Position numbers and translations under genes: made by a program | Shown: one piece after another, positions 34,850-45,975 of the stretch | How positions within the stretch are numbered: position 1 is the first letter of the stretch | Layout: every line of letters begins with the position of its first letter | The notes under the pieces: generated by a model | The model's database searches: none | What the model saw: only the letters and a program-made list of their open reading frames with translations | Told to the model about the DNA's origin: nothing | Origin: Pyrus communis | Taxonomy: Eukaryota > Streptophyta > Magnoliopsida > Rosales > Rosaceae | Direction of reading: 5' to 3' | DNA length: 64,000 nucleotides | Assembly (NCBI RefSeq): GCF_963583255.1 | Contig: NC_084810.1 | Location: 6,231,751-6,295,750, forward strand

Positions 34850-36030
34850 TATAGTGAAATCTCCCTCTCTCCCTCCCTTCCCCCTCTCTGTGTGATTCAT
34901 GCCATATTTGAAAGGGATAACCTCTCAACGATTGTTACATCTACTTCACAAAAAAAAAGCTAAAACCGTTTTTAATGAATAACTAGCTTCAAACATTTCA
35001 CTGAATTAAAATCTCCATATCTCTCTCTCCCCTTCTCCCTCCCTCTTTGTATGATCCATGCTATAGTTGAAAGGGACAACATCTCTAATGCGTGTTAAAT
35101 TTGTTCCACAAAACATAGCTAAAAAAGTTTTTTAATGAAAAACTAGCTTAAAACATGTTACTGAATTAAAATCTTTATATCTTTCTTCATCTCGTTGTGT
35201 GATCCCTGCTATAGTTAAAAAAGATAGCATCTGAACGTATGTTACATCTGCTCCACAAAACATAGCTGAAAAGGCTTTTAATGAAAAACTAGCTTCAAAA
35301 GTTTTACTGAATTAAAATCTCTATGTCTCTCTCTCTCTCCCCCTCTTCTCCATCCTTGTGTGATCCATGTTATAGTTGAAAGGGACATCATCTCAACTTG
35401 TGTTACATTTGCTCCACAAAACATAGCTAAAAACGTTTTTAATGAAAAACTGGCTTCAAACGTGTTACAGGATTAAAAGGTCTATGTCTCTCTCCCTCTC
35501 TTTATGTGATCCATACTATAGTTGAAAGAAACAGCATCTCAACGCATGTTACATCTGCTCCACAAAACATAGCTGAAAAGGTTTTTAATGAAAAACTAGC
35601 TTCAAACGTTTTACTGAATTAATCTATATATCTCTCTGACTCTCCCCTCTCCCTCCCTATGTGATCCATGCTATAGTAGAAAGGGACAACATCTCAACAT
35701 GTGTTACATTTGCTCCACAAAGCATAGCTAAAACCGTTTTTAATGAAAAACTAGCTTCAAATGTGATACTGAATTACATCATATATATGTCTGGATCTCT
35801 CTATGTGATCTGTGCTATAGTTGAAAGAGACAGCATCTCAACACGTGTTACATCTACTCCACAAAACATTGTTGAATCCCCCCCCCCCTCTTCTCCCTCC
35901 TTTTGTGATCCATCCTATAATTGAAAAGGACCGCATCTCAAAGTGACTTACATCTGCTCCATAAAATGTAGCTAAAAACGTTTTAAATGACAATCTAACT
36001 TCAAATGTTTTACTAAATTAAAATCTTTAT
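34850..36030. repeat. Tandem repeat of about 150 bp, eight units (right arm)
   Basis: This is the inverted counterpart of 2546-3326, with about eight units recognised by repeats of the TGTGATCCATGCTATAG block. The array begins about 80 bp upstream of the terpene synthase ATG at 34773 (minus strand), so it occupies the promoter. Copy number differs from the left arm (five). Confidence 0.85.
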
Positions 36031-36039
36031 GTTAATTTA

Positions 36040-36261
36040 GGAGGCAGATTGTCTGCCCTCTGTTACCAGTGCCCTTTCTATCCCCTTTTATTTATGGGAT
36101 CACGGTTAAGTCACGTCAACATTTTATATTGCTATTGATTTTTTTGTCTTATTATCTCTGTTAAAAAATTAATATAAAAGGTTGACGAGACTTAACCATA
36201 ATCACATAAATAGGAAGAGACGAGAAGAGCACGCCAACAGAAGGACAAACAGTCTGCCTTC
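36040..36261. mobile_element. Mutator-like MITE (right arm only)
   Basis: A 222 bp element whose two halves are long inverted repeats (GGAGGCAGATTGTCTGCCC against AAGGCAGACTGTTTGTCC), flanked by a 9 bp duplication with one mismatch (GTTAATTTA 36031-36039, GTCAATTTA 36262-36270). The left arm has the empty site near 2535. Confidence 0.82.
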
Positions 36262-36364
36262 GTCAATTTAAATATCTAATAGTAACAAATAAAGTATCGA
36301 TCATTAGTCTTTATCACGACACGTAGAAAGTATGTATGAATTTTATATCATAGTAAGAAGGGAA

Positions 36365-36789
36365 TGCACGGAACTAATGTGGCTGGGGCAGTACGGATGT
36401 CAAAGTGGGGTCGGCAGGAACAGGTGTGGCAGCGCGCAAAGGCACAACAGATGAGCGCACGGCCTTGGACTGGGATAAGATGTCGGCACCGTGGGGCTGC
36501 AAAGGACTGGTGCAGCAAGCCTACACGAAACACAGGGAAGCAAAGTGAAGGTCTGTGGTAGGCTAGGTAGACAATGGTGATACCGTATAGAAATGACTCT
36601 TTGTATTAGTATGTGATAAATATTAAAATATGTATAAGGTTATAACATTTTTTATTTAGGTAAAATATGTATAAGGTTATAACAATTTCTATTTAGGTAT
36701 GATGTATACACTAATTATAATAAAAGATTGTTATAATGCATGCGAGAATCATGTAGATACGTTCGGATTAATTAACTCCAACCTAACCA
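36365..36789 (-). mobile_element. Copia-like LTR and leader fragment (right arm)
   Basis: This is the inverted, diverged counterpart of 2021-2455, with the same GC-rich block (about 36365-36560) and AT-rich LTR-like part. A roughly 37 bp piece of the LTR-like part is repeated here (near 36630-36690). Its presence in both arms dates the insertion before the inverted duplication. Confidence 0.4.
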
Positions 36790-39700
36790 AAGTAGGACAA
36801 ATTGAAGAGTATAGTATAACTTTATATGAAAAAGATGCACAATTTTTTTTTGGCAAGAGTCCTCATTTTAAAACTTTGTACTCTACTAATTCTCAAAGAA
36901 TAAGCACGATTATTTTAAGAGCCTTTTCAATGGGAGTCTCTATTTATGGACTTCCACCATCACCTTTGAGGACTCATTTAGGGATTTTAAGGGAATTTTC
37001 CTGTCTCTAAAAGAATATTATCTACAATAAAAGAGTTACAATTCCTAAATTTGAGGTTTTTATAATTTTAAGTAATAATTTGATTAGATGAATTTTTTTT
37101 GTTTGTGTTAACTTTTTTTTTAATTAATTTCGTATTACGTTGTCATAAAATATTTTGACAAAAAAAAAAATCAAATTTGATACCAAATTTTGTGTTCCAA
37201 AAAATAAAATAAAAAACGTAATTAGAATGATTACATTATTGAACATCATGGCTCATTATTGAGCTCCATGATTGGATTATGAGTCATGACTAAAAAGGCA
37301 TCACTTGAAAAAAACAAAAACCCACCCATCTTTTTTGAATCTGTTGGAAAGTAAAAAAATTCAAAGGCAATCACCATCTTCCTTGAATATGTTGAAAAGG
37401 ATAAAAAAAATAAAATAAAATAAAAGGTCATCATCATGGCCATAGAATATGCTGGATAGAAGGGGATAAAAAAACAAAAGTCTCCCGGTATCCTAATAAT
37501 AAAATGTCATCACCCGTTAAATCGGTGGAAAAGAAAAAGAAAAAGGAAATAGGAGCTCTAGCTTTTGTTTTTTTCTTTTCTTTTTCCACATTTAAAACGT
37601 TTCTAGCAAAGCCTAGCCACTCTTCACTTTTTTCTCGCACAAAAGCCCCAACAAAATTCCTGCTTCGTCGCCGAATTCTTCCTTTCTAATGGGAGAAATT
37701 TTTTATTGTGACTGAAATACGGATGGTAAGCTACGTATTTTTATATAAATGGTGAAAAATTTTAATTTTTAAGTTATTAACTTTTTAACACACAATCTCA
37801 CTATTTGTATAATGACACGTGGTGTATCACCCATTATTCTGATCACAACGAAAAATCTCTCCTCTAGTTAGGGTTGGCAAAAAACTTACTTGATGTTCCT
37901 CATTTTCCTTCTCCTCTCCAGCGTTCTACCCCTCCTTCAAATCATCTTTTTGTTTTTTTTTTTCTGACAAACTTTCGAATCATCTTTCATCCCTCCCATT
38001 CGGTCCCCCCCCCTCCCAACTTACTTCTTCCCAATCGCTCTCTCTTCCCTCCCATATTTTATGGTTCAAGTCCCCTCTCCTCAGTTTCATGTTTTATTTC
38101 TCTTCTTTGTTTCTGGTAACGTTCTTAATTTCTAGTTTTCTTGAGCTTGTCTCAGATCTGGGCTTTTATGCCCTTTTTCTTCCTCCATAGCTTATCTCCA
38201 TCGTCAATCTTCCAACACCGACCTTTGCTACTCGGCTCAAGGCGCGTCTCTCAACGACGGCACACTTTGGTGTTGTGTGGTTGTTAAATTGTTTTTAGCA
38301 CTAATTGGTAGGATTATGGGAGCATTTTTTGCGTGGTTGTCCCTATATTTTTTTATACCCATTTTAAACGTTGGTTGTCCCTATTTAGGGACTCCACTGA
38401 AGATGCTCTGACCAACGGCTAGAAGATCAACTGCCTGAGCCCCGTATAAAAGTGGGCCCCCAATTTTTTTTTGTTAGTACACATATACGCAAAAAATAAA
38501 AATGCAAATATTTAATATTAGGTTATGCGAAAAGTAAGTTTTTAAATCTCAATATTGTTTTTAAAGACCCAACTGTAAAGGCCCAAACGAACAATATATT
38601 GATTGAATAATTAAAAGACAAGGAGACATTGGATGTGGTCTTTAGCCACTAATGACCTTGACTAAAACCTTATGCCATCTCCCATCCGTCCACCACCTTT
38701 CTTGTGCCTTGAGCTTGACTGATTTTTTCAGTCTCTTAATAATTAGTATGCATATGCATTAGAAGAACATCTAAGCTTATTTAGGATAAACATCAATCAC
38801 AAGCGGGAACAAAATTATTATGTGTTATCAAGTGTTTCAAGCCTATTTTGTGTTGTAACGAGTTTTAACTTACTCACATGCATTACGTGATAAATTTAAA
38901 ATACATTCTCATATGTAGTTGGTACTTCATTCCTTAAATATTATCTTCAGATTCAAAATAAAATTAAATAAATGAAACGAACAAAATAGTTGAAAATACG
39001 TATAAATGAATAGTTGAAAATACGATGCTAAATTTTAGGTATTTTGCTACCATTGGTTTAACAGATGGTTCATCGTGAATATATTAGTTGGTACTCAGTA
39101 CTCAAACTATTAGTTTGTTTTATACATTTGGATGTATAGACGATCTCTAAATTGAATAATTTTTTGTAAAAATGATCTTTAAATTAAGAAATTGAATATT
39201 TCCAATAATTGAATTCATACGATGAATATTCGCAACAAGTGAAATATGTCATTCTTCAATGATAGTAGGCATGTATTTATCCAACTTTACCATATGAGAA
39301 TATGTAGTTGGAAGATCAATTGTGCAAGAATGCACTGCACTGAAGTATTGACGCCCCCCATTACTCACCCACCAACCTATTGAAAGTGTCATATTTGTTT
39401 AAGTTCCAGTTAATTTTTTTTCCCGTTCAATTTAACTAGCACTTAATGGAAATGAGTTTTCAAAAAATTGGATACATATTTGCAATGTTTGAAAAGGTTA
39501 GGATCACCTTGGAATGATACTAAAAGGTTAGGAAGCGTTACATAATTAACATACAACCTACACACAAAAATTCAATAATTATTACAACTAATTTGAAAAT
39601 TACAATTAAATGCCAACGACTAGAGTAAGGTTTCAATATTATACAAGGTTTTATTAAAAAAAATAATAATATTTTTCAAGGATTGGAATAGAATTTTCTG

Positions 39701-39932
39701 CTACATGGTAATTATGAACAAAAACTATTGAGGTTATGAATCACACATCTGTAAAAGAAGAAATTTTACATGTACTAATAAGTAATTGTATTACTCTACA
39801 TATATTTCATTATTTGATGATAAAACTGCAACTTTTGTCAAGAACGTCACTTAACAATTAACCTCGTTCCATACAAGGTGTTCTCATATTTCATACATCT
39901 TCCTCACATGCCAGAAACATCGACATTGAAAT
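36790..39932. other. Gene-free stretch across the outer end of the right arm
   Basis: Up to 38881 it mirrors 1-2020 without that region's insertions. 38882-39932 is AT-rich unique sequence. Simple T- and A-runs are common. I see no gene. Confidence 0.5.
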
Positions 39933-40881
39933 TAGGCCTGGCAAACAGGTCATGTTTGCTGTGTTTCGTGTCTTTTTCGTGTAACACCTATTATCTTAAC
40001 GAGTCCTTAACAAGTTGGGTCACTTTACCCAACAGGTAAAATGACCCGACCCATTAAAAAAATATTTTTTTTCTTAAATTTGCACATACCACATTGTCAC
40101 ATAAATATTACTTTAAAACATAAAAACATATTTGCCGTTAAGTACTACATCTACACTCCAAAATAAAAGACTAATAAAAAAGCACCAATACACTACTAGT
40201 TTACTACAAAATATCAAATGTGCAAGGATATGCAAAATGAATGAGTTTTTCTTTTCAAGGTTGTGAAGACTTTCTTAGAAATTAAAATCTTGCCAATGAA
40301 ACTCAAAGTTTGCATGTTATTCATTTTCCAAAATCCTTCAATTTTCATCGATCATCATGGGGAAATTGTATTGGAACTTTGGCTTGATCAACCTTCAAAA
40401 GTTATGTTGATGATGTTTTCAGTAAGATTGTCAACATGAGAACTCTCTTCCGCAGAAATTAAGTATAGAAAAGCTAAACATTATAAATCATTCAAATTAT
40501 GTGAAGTTTATCAAAATAATTATGAAAAGAAACAAAACAATAGTACTATAGCATATAAAAATGCATTACCTCTTTTTCCAAATTTTCTAAATTTAATTTA
40601 ATATATATAATTATATATATATATGTGTGATTTTATATTTATATATATATATATATAATTGTTATAGTATTTTTAAGGATATAAAATTATTATTAAATTA
40701 GTATTTTGCTTCTAGTGTATAGGGTTACGCACGTGTATAACCGGACCAATCCGTTATCTTAACAAGTGTTTATCCAGTTATCTGATAACGACTTGATTCG
40801 TTACTTGGTCACTGGATAACTTGTTAATTTCGTGTTGCTTTGTATCGGATTAATGGATCGTGCTAGAAATTGCCAAGCTTA
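39933..40881. mobile_element. Non-autonomous hAT element upstream of the intact synthase
   Basis: The termini TAGGCCTGGCAA and TTGCCAAGCTTA are inverted copies (10 of 12), flanked by a perfect 8 bp duplication ATTGAAAT (39925-39932 and 40882-40889). The 949 bp interior has repeats of GTTATCTTAACAAGT type near both ends and no transposase. It ends about 265 bp before the synthase start codon, so it borders the promoter. Confidence 0.93.
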
Positions 40882-41080
40882 ATTGAAATAATGCTATAAA
40901 GTGGAAAAGGACAAACTACTAAACGTCCCAGCAATTATGTGACCCCTGAATAAAGGGCTCCCACTCATAAAACGTGGAAGGGAGCATTGCCGTTCGCTGA
41001 CATTCAAATCATTGCATACTTTACAGATTTTTCACATGATTTATGAATCTGAGTGTTATCAAATTCTACATTTGCTTGCC

Positions 41081-41089
41081 TATATATAG
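41081..41089 (+). promoter_or_regulatory. TATA box of the intact synthase
   Basis: TATATATAG stands 57-65 bp upstream of the chosen ATG (41146), a usual spacing for a plant gene with a short 5' leader. Confidence 0.65.
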
Positions 41090-41145
41090 ACGTGATCGTC
41101 CACGCATTGTTCTTCAAATTGACTAAAATTTTCCAACAGGAAAGC

Positions 41146-42361
41146 ATGGAAGACATGGCATTAATCCAAGGTTCAGCAGAAGCTCAATCACAAAATCCCA
41201 AGCCTGAAGTTGCTCGTCGGACGGCAAATTTTCACCCAAGCATTTGGGGAGATCAGTTCATAAATTATGATGATTCCCAAGACATTGTAATACATATTAT
41301 GCAAGCATGAACATTTTCTTTCTACAACACCACAGCTGTTTTTCTTTTCCTTTTTAGAAAATCTTCGTTTGTGAGTTTTCAAATTTGGTGGAAACTTTAG
41401 TTATTTTTTCTAATAAATGAAAGTATCTACATTAAGGGAGAGGAGATGACTTAGTCTTGCAATGGCTTAACAATAATGTAGTTCAAATTTGCCTTATAGC
41501 TAATTTTGCACGTGACTTTAATTTTCTCAAAACGTTTTCTGACATTTTTTACTCACGTAAATAATTTGTTGTTGCAGATTACACAAGCTCACAGTCAACA
41601 ACAGGTTGATGAACTCGAAAAAATTGTGAGGGAACTATTGATAACCAGTGCAACTGATTTTTCACTTCAGCTAAAGTTGATTGATGCAATCCAGCGCCTT
41701 GGCGTGGCATACCATTTTGAAAGAGAAATCGAGAAAGCACTTGAACGTATGCATGCTGCATTTGATGGTGACCATGGCAACGATGATGTTGATCTATACA
41801 CTGTTGCTCTTGCTTTCCGGCTGCTAAGACAACACGGGTATAATGTTTCATGTGGTAGGTGTAAACAAATTAACTTAATTGATTATTTGATTTTGAGTTA
41901 CTATTAAAACTTTCTTAATTCTTGTGTCCCTATTTTCTGAAAATCATGCAGCCATATTCACCAATTTCAAGGATCAAAGTAGTAGCTTCAAGGAAAGCTT
42001 GATTGATGACGTGTCTGGTATGCTAAGCTTTTACGAAGCAACACATCTGAGGGTGCATGGAGAAGACATATTAGAAGAGGCTCTTGTATTCACCACCACT
42101 CACCTTGAATCAGCAGCAACCTGCGTAAGCAATCCACTCGCTACACAAATAACTCAAGCCCTAGAGAGACCCCTGCGAAAAAGTCTAGAGAGATTATCTG
42201 CGCGACGTTACATTTCAATCTACCAAGAAGAAGCTTCACATAATGTCTCTCTTCTGAAACTTGCAAAGTTAGACTTCAATCTTGTTCAACTTTTGCACAA
42301 AAAGGAGCTCCGAGAGATTACTAGGTAATTAAGATGATCTTATTAGTTTGCAAGATGGCAC

Positions 42362-42404
<43 letters not shown>

Positions 42405-43614
42405 CTTTCGAATTCGAAGTAATTAATAGGCAAGTAATATGTTTAGGTGGTGGAGAGCACTAGACTTTGAAAGGAAGCTGCCATTTGCAAGAGATAGGAT
42501 GGTAGAGTTGTACTTTTGGATCGTCGGAGTGTATTTTGAACCACAGTACTCTGTTGGGAGAAAAATTATGACAAAAGTAAGTGTCTTGCTGACAATATTG
42601 GATGATATCTACGACGCATTTGGTACATTTGAAGAGCTCGTAGTCTTTACTGAAGCGATTGACAGGTTTGAGATAATTAAATAATAACTATTTGTTAAAA
42701 ATAATTAAAAACTGCTACTTTATTCCAATGATTACGATGATGATTATGCTAGCGCTTCAGGTGGGATGTCAATTGCATTGATGAACTCCCGGAATATATG
42801 CAAACATTTTATCATGCACTTTTAAATCTCTACAATGATATTGAGGCAGAGATGGCGAAGGAAGGAAGATCATACCGAGTTCCATATGCAATACAAGCTG
42901 TACGTAGTACATAAACATATGCAGAACTTTCCTTTTGAACTTTTTTTCTAACTGGTAAATTAACGTATATAGCCTTGGTTCGTCAGATGAAAGATCAAGC
43001 TCGATCTTATTTTAATGAGGCCCGATGGTTGCACGAGGGACGAGTTCCAAGTATGGAGGAGTATATGCGCGTTGCAACAGTTTCGATTAGTTACACCTGT
43101 CTTACAACCATATCTTTACTTGGCATGGGAGATGTTGTGACAAAGGAAGCATTTGAGTGGTTGTTCACTGACCCCAAAATTGTTAGAGCTGCAAATACCA
43201 TTTTTAGGCTCATGGATGACATTGTTTCGACAAACGTATGTATAATTTTATCAACTTCTTGTGTGATTATTTCAACACAACAAGATCCTAAGACATTAAT
43301 TTTGGATTTAACTTTTGCAGTTTGAGAAAGAGAGAGGGCATGCTGCTTCTAGTGTTGATTGCTACATGAAGCAATATGGGGTGTCAGAGCAAGAGACAGT
43401 TGATGTTTTTCAGAAGCAAATTACGAATTTGTGGAAGGATATAAACGTGGAGTTCTTTAGACCAACTTCTGTGCCAATGCCTGTTCTTATGCGCGTTCTC
43501 AATTTAACAAGAGTAACTGATCTTCTTTACAAACAGGAAGATGGATTCACACATGTGGGGAAGGTGACGAAAGATAGTGTTGCTTCAATTTGTATCGATC
43601 CAGTGCCACTATGA
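41146..43614 (+). CDS. Intact sesquiterpene synthase (TPS-a), germacrene D synthase-like
   Basis: Seven exons join in frame: 41146-41286, 41578-41854, 41952-42324, 42447-42665, 42761-42899, 42987-43235, 43321-43614, all with GT donors and AG acceptors, giving 563 residues, the normal size for a cytosolic TPS-a enzyme. The motifs are complete: RRx8W (R24, R25, W34), RDR at 279-281, DDIYD at 316-320, and DDIVSTNFE at 460-468 (the second Mg-binding site). There is no plastid transit peptide, as expected for farnesyl diphosphate cyclisation in the cytosol. The start is ATG 41146 (MEDMALIQG) because upstream frame is AT-rich leader after the TATA box; a second ATG lies at 41155. The product cannot be read from motifs; germacrene D or a related sesquiterpene is a guess from overall resemblance. 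It is not closely related to the arm pseudogenes. Confidence 0.93.
42366..42403. repeat. (AT)n microsatellite in synthase intron 3
   Basis: A pure AT run of nearly 40 bases between exons 3 and 4 of the intact gene. It is a likely polymorphic marker for this locus. Confidence 0.9.
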
Positions 43615-44030
43615 TGTGGTTTCGTTGTTGTTAGAATATTGTCTTGTTGAGTAGGATGACTTTGGTACTTATCTTTGGGAGCCTTTTAGAGATATGACTT
43701 AAATAAGGTGATTCTAAGAGTATAGCCTTATGGCTAGTTTGGTATTACTGTGTTTTAAAAAAAAAACTACTTCTGTTGTGCTATGAGAATAAACAGTGTT
43801 GTAAAATAAAGTTGTTGAGTATTTGGTAAACTTTTATTGTAAAAGTTCTTTTAACAAAAAAAAAAAAAAAAAAAAAAACAATGTTTGAGTGTTTGGTAAT
43901 TTTTTATACAAAACTGTTGTGAATATGTTAAATGACTAAAAATGATAAGGTATTTAATGCGATTCGCTAAAGAGAATAATGTAGGGGTAAAGATTGTAAT
44001 GTTGTAAAACATGTAGGAGTATAGTTGGCA
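43615..44030 (+). other. Synthase 3' flank
   Basis: AATAAA at 43788-43793 and a second AATAAA at about 43806 are possible polyadenylation signals. The stretch from about 43735 (CTAGTTTGGTATTACTGTG) to 43990 resembles a common plant MITE, with an A-run of about 23 at 43857-43879, but I could not fix its ends. Confidence 0.45.
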
Positions 44031-45678
44031 TTTGAAAATTTCATTAAAGGAGCATTATTCACTATGCTTTGAACAAATTGCTTCAAGAGGTAGTCTCCCT
44101 CCGTCTAAAGCGTTGTTGCAAGTTTTGGACGAAATGAGCTGTGTGTTACTTTGGATTGCCTTCCCTTTCAAATTGCATGAACATAGTACGTTGGAAGCTA
44201 GTCAACATCCGCAAGCTATCAATTCGTTTGGTGTATGGCTTGGAATACATCAGTGTACCTTGCGAAGCACCTTCATTCTATGCTTTGATGGTGTTTGCGA
44301 TCATGTTCTGAAGTTGTTAGATAAAAAGAGAGCCCATTAACATGGCTTCGGACTCTGGGTTTTGTTTCCCCCCAGCGTTGTCGACACAACGCACCTCCTC
44401 CTCGCCAGATTCCTCGTCATGCTTATTCTTCTTTGGGTTAGGGTCTGCAACTCCAACCTGCTCATAAGCATAGTGATTTGCATGTCATTCTCATTGACAG
44501 TCCTGGTCAGCTTTGCTATCGCCTCGTTCATCTGTGTGAGTTGTTCTTTGATTGAGGTGGCACTGGTGGTCATAACTTGTGCAACCAAATGATGAAACTC
44601 TTTACATACATCAAGGGTGTCAACAAAGTTTTTATGCGACTGTCGCTACTTGATGATCTACGGTACAATCTTGCGCTTGAGGCTTTATCCAAAATCGGTG
44701 ACAAGGAATGCTCATTTAAATCATTTGAAGTCAAAGAATGCCACTCATTGCTTTAGGACATCTTCTTTTGTGTTGCTATAGTATGCTTTAGTGCCCCTAA
44801 CAAGGCTAGGTTGATGACGGGTTTGCGCCTCTAGCATTCCCCTTGCTTCTTTAGTGTCACCAACTTGGAAGTGGCGTGTTGAAGCATGAGCACCGCCTTT
44901 GACTTTCTCTGAGTTATGACACCAATGGATTCTCTGCTTGTAGCAGAAGTGCTAATGCTCATTCTCTTGGTTACGAGAGTAGCTTGACCCTTCTTGGTAG
45001 CCATTGATTTTGAAGTGTGTTTGGATTTTTTGAATGGAGAAAGCTATGAGAGGTAGAGATTGTCCCACCGAGTGTGTCAAATTTGTAAACACGAATTTCC
45101 TATGACAAATGAGACAAGAACATGTGTACAAAATTATATTTGTATTAATGTAAATGTTCAGGGTTTACAATCTCTGTTACAAATTTGAATCCCCTGATTT
45201 GGTCTCTGGAATATAAAATGTGTGTAGGGAATTGTTGGTCCAAGGGTCACGATGACTTGATCTCAGATGAACGAATGTTGTAAGGGTTTGCCTTGTGGCA
45301 ATGGAAGAATTGGCATGTGTAGTGGTGCTTGATGATTTTTCACGAGTTTGATAAAGAATGTAAGGAGGTTTCTGGAGCCTTGTATTTATAGACTCTCTAA
45401 GTTTGTCTACAAAAGAACTAAGATTTGATTTGTGCCTTGGTTCGAGATTTAATTTCATCAATTAATATTTGATTTGAATTTAAATTAATTAATTAGTTTA
45501 ATTTTAATTTAAAAACAAATAATTCCTTTCCACCAAATGTTGACACGTGTCCGTCTTGAGGACTCATCTAGTTTTGATGAGTCACATGCCATGTGTACGA
45601 TTTGTGAGTCACATGGTGCATGCCATATAAGCCCAGCTTGTCAAAATTTAATGTGTTGGTGAACATTTATTTTCACCA
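44030..45678 (-). mobile_element. Truncated Ty3/gypsy element: LTR, leader and gag start
   Basis: On the minus strand an LTR (45678-45084, TGGTGAAAATAAATG to TTTACA) is followed by a leader AATTTGACACACTCGGTGGG, resembling the leaders of many plant gypsy elements. A gag then begins near 45004 (MATKKGQATLVTKRMS) and continues in pieces (EQLTQMNEAIAKLTRTV; YSKPYTKRIDSLRM). The element stops near 44030, close to the synthase 3' flank, so the rest and the other LTR are gone. Confidence 0.7.
45084..45678 (-). repeat. LTR of the truncated gypsy element
   Basis: 595 bp with TG..CA ends read on the minus strand. It is the only LTR of this element in the window, so the boundaries could not be checked against a partner. 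Confidence 0.5.
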
Positions 45679-45975
45679 AAATTTACATGTCTATAAGGGG
45701 TGGGAGTGGTTCAAAATTATTACAATAAACTAGGGGAGGGAGAGTTTTGAAGCCCGGGACACCTTGACTTCCAAGCTTCTTTCGCCTTCAAATTATCCTA
45801 TCGTCTCTGTGATCCAAAGTGACCGGTATTTCCATCATTCTCTCTTTGTTTTCCTTGATTTTATATGTCTATATTTCTAGGTAAGCAATACTATGATCAT
45901 GTTTGATGTTTTAATGAAAGGTTTTATAGTTTTAATAAATGGTTTTAGATTTTTGGTAATATGATGGATTGTTGC

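Larger units (their letters stand above)
27537..38881. repeat. Right arm of large inverted repeat
   Basis: This is the inverted counterpart of 1-17219. It carries, from inside out, the unidentified gene (27760-29152), a terpene synthase pseudogene (30755-34773), a promoter-side tandem repeat (34850-36030) and a copia-like LTR/leader fragment. Similarity to the left arm ends at about 38881, close to the left arm's ACTCG/CATG end. Right-arm-only insertions (MITE 36040-36261, insertion 34078-34660, poly(A) insertion near 32700) show it is not a simple mirror-image assembly copy. Confidence 0.93.

Noticed and set aside
1..38881. The inverted repeat as an assembly artefact or a joined pair of haplotypes
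   Set aside because: The arms differ by many substitutions, clean transposon insertions with target duplications and different lesions. A false mirror join would give near-identical arms. A misjoined diverged haplotype is not fully excluded without reads.
41053..41145. Longer synthase N-terminus starting at 41053
   Set aside because: It would lie upstream of the TATA box and add hydrophobic residues not found in TPS-a enzymes; the ATG at 41146 gives the family's usual start.
44032..44340. 102-residue plus-strand frame downstream of the synthase
   Set aside because: It is antisense to gypsy gag fragments (YSKPYTKRIDSLRM on the minus strand).
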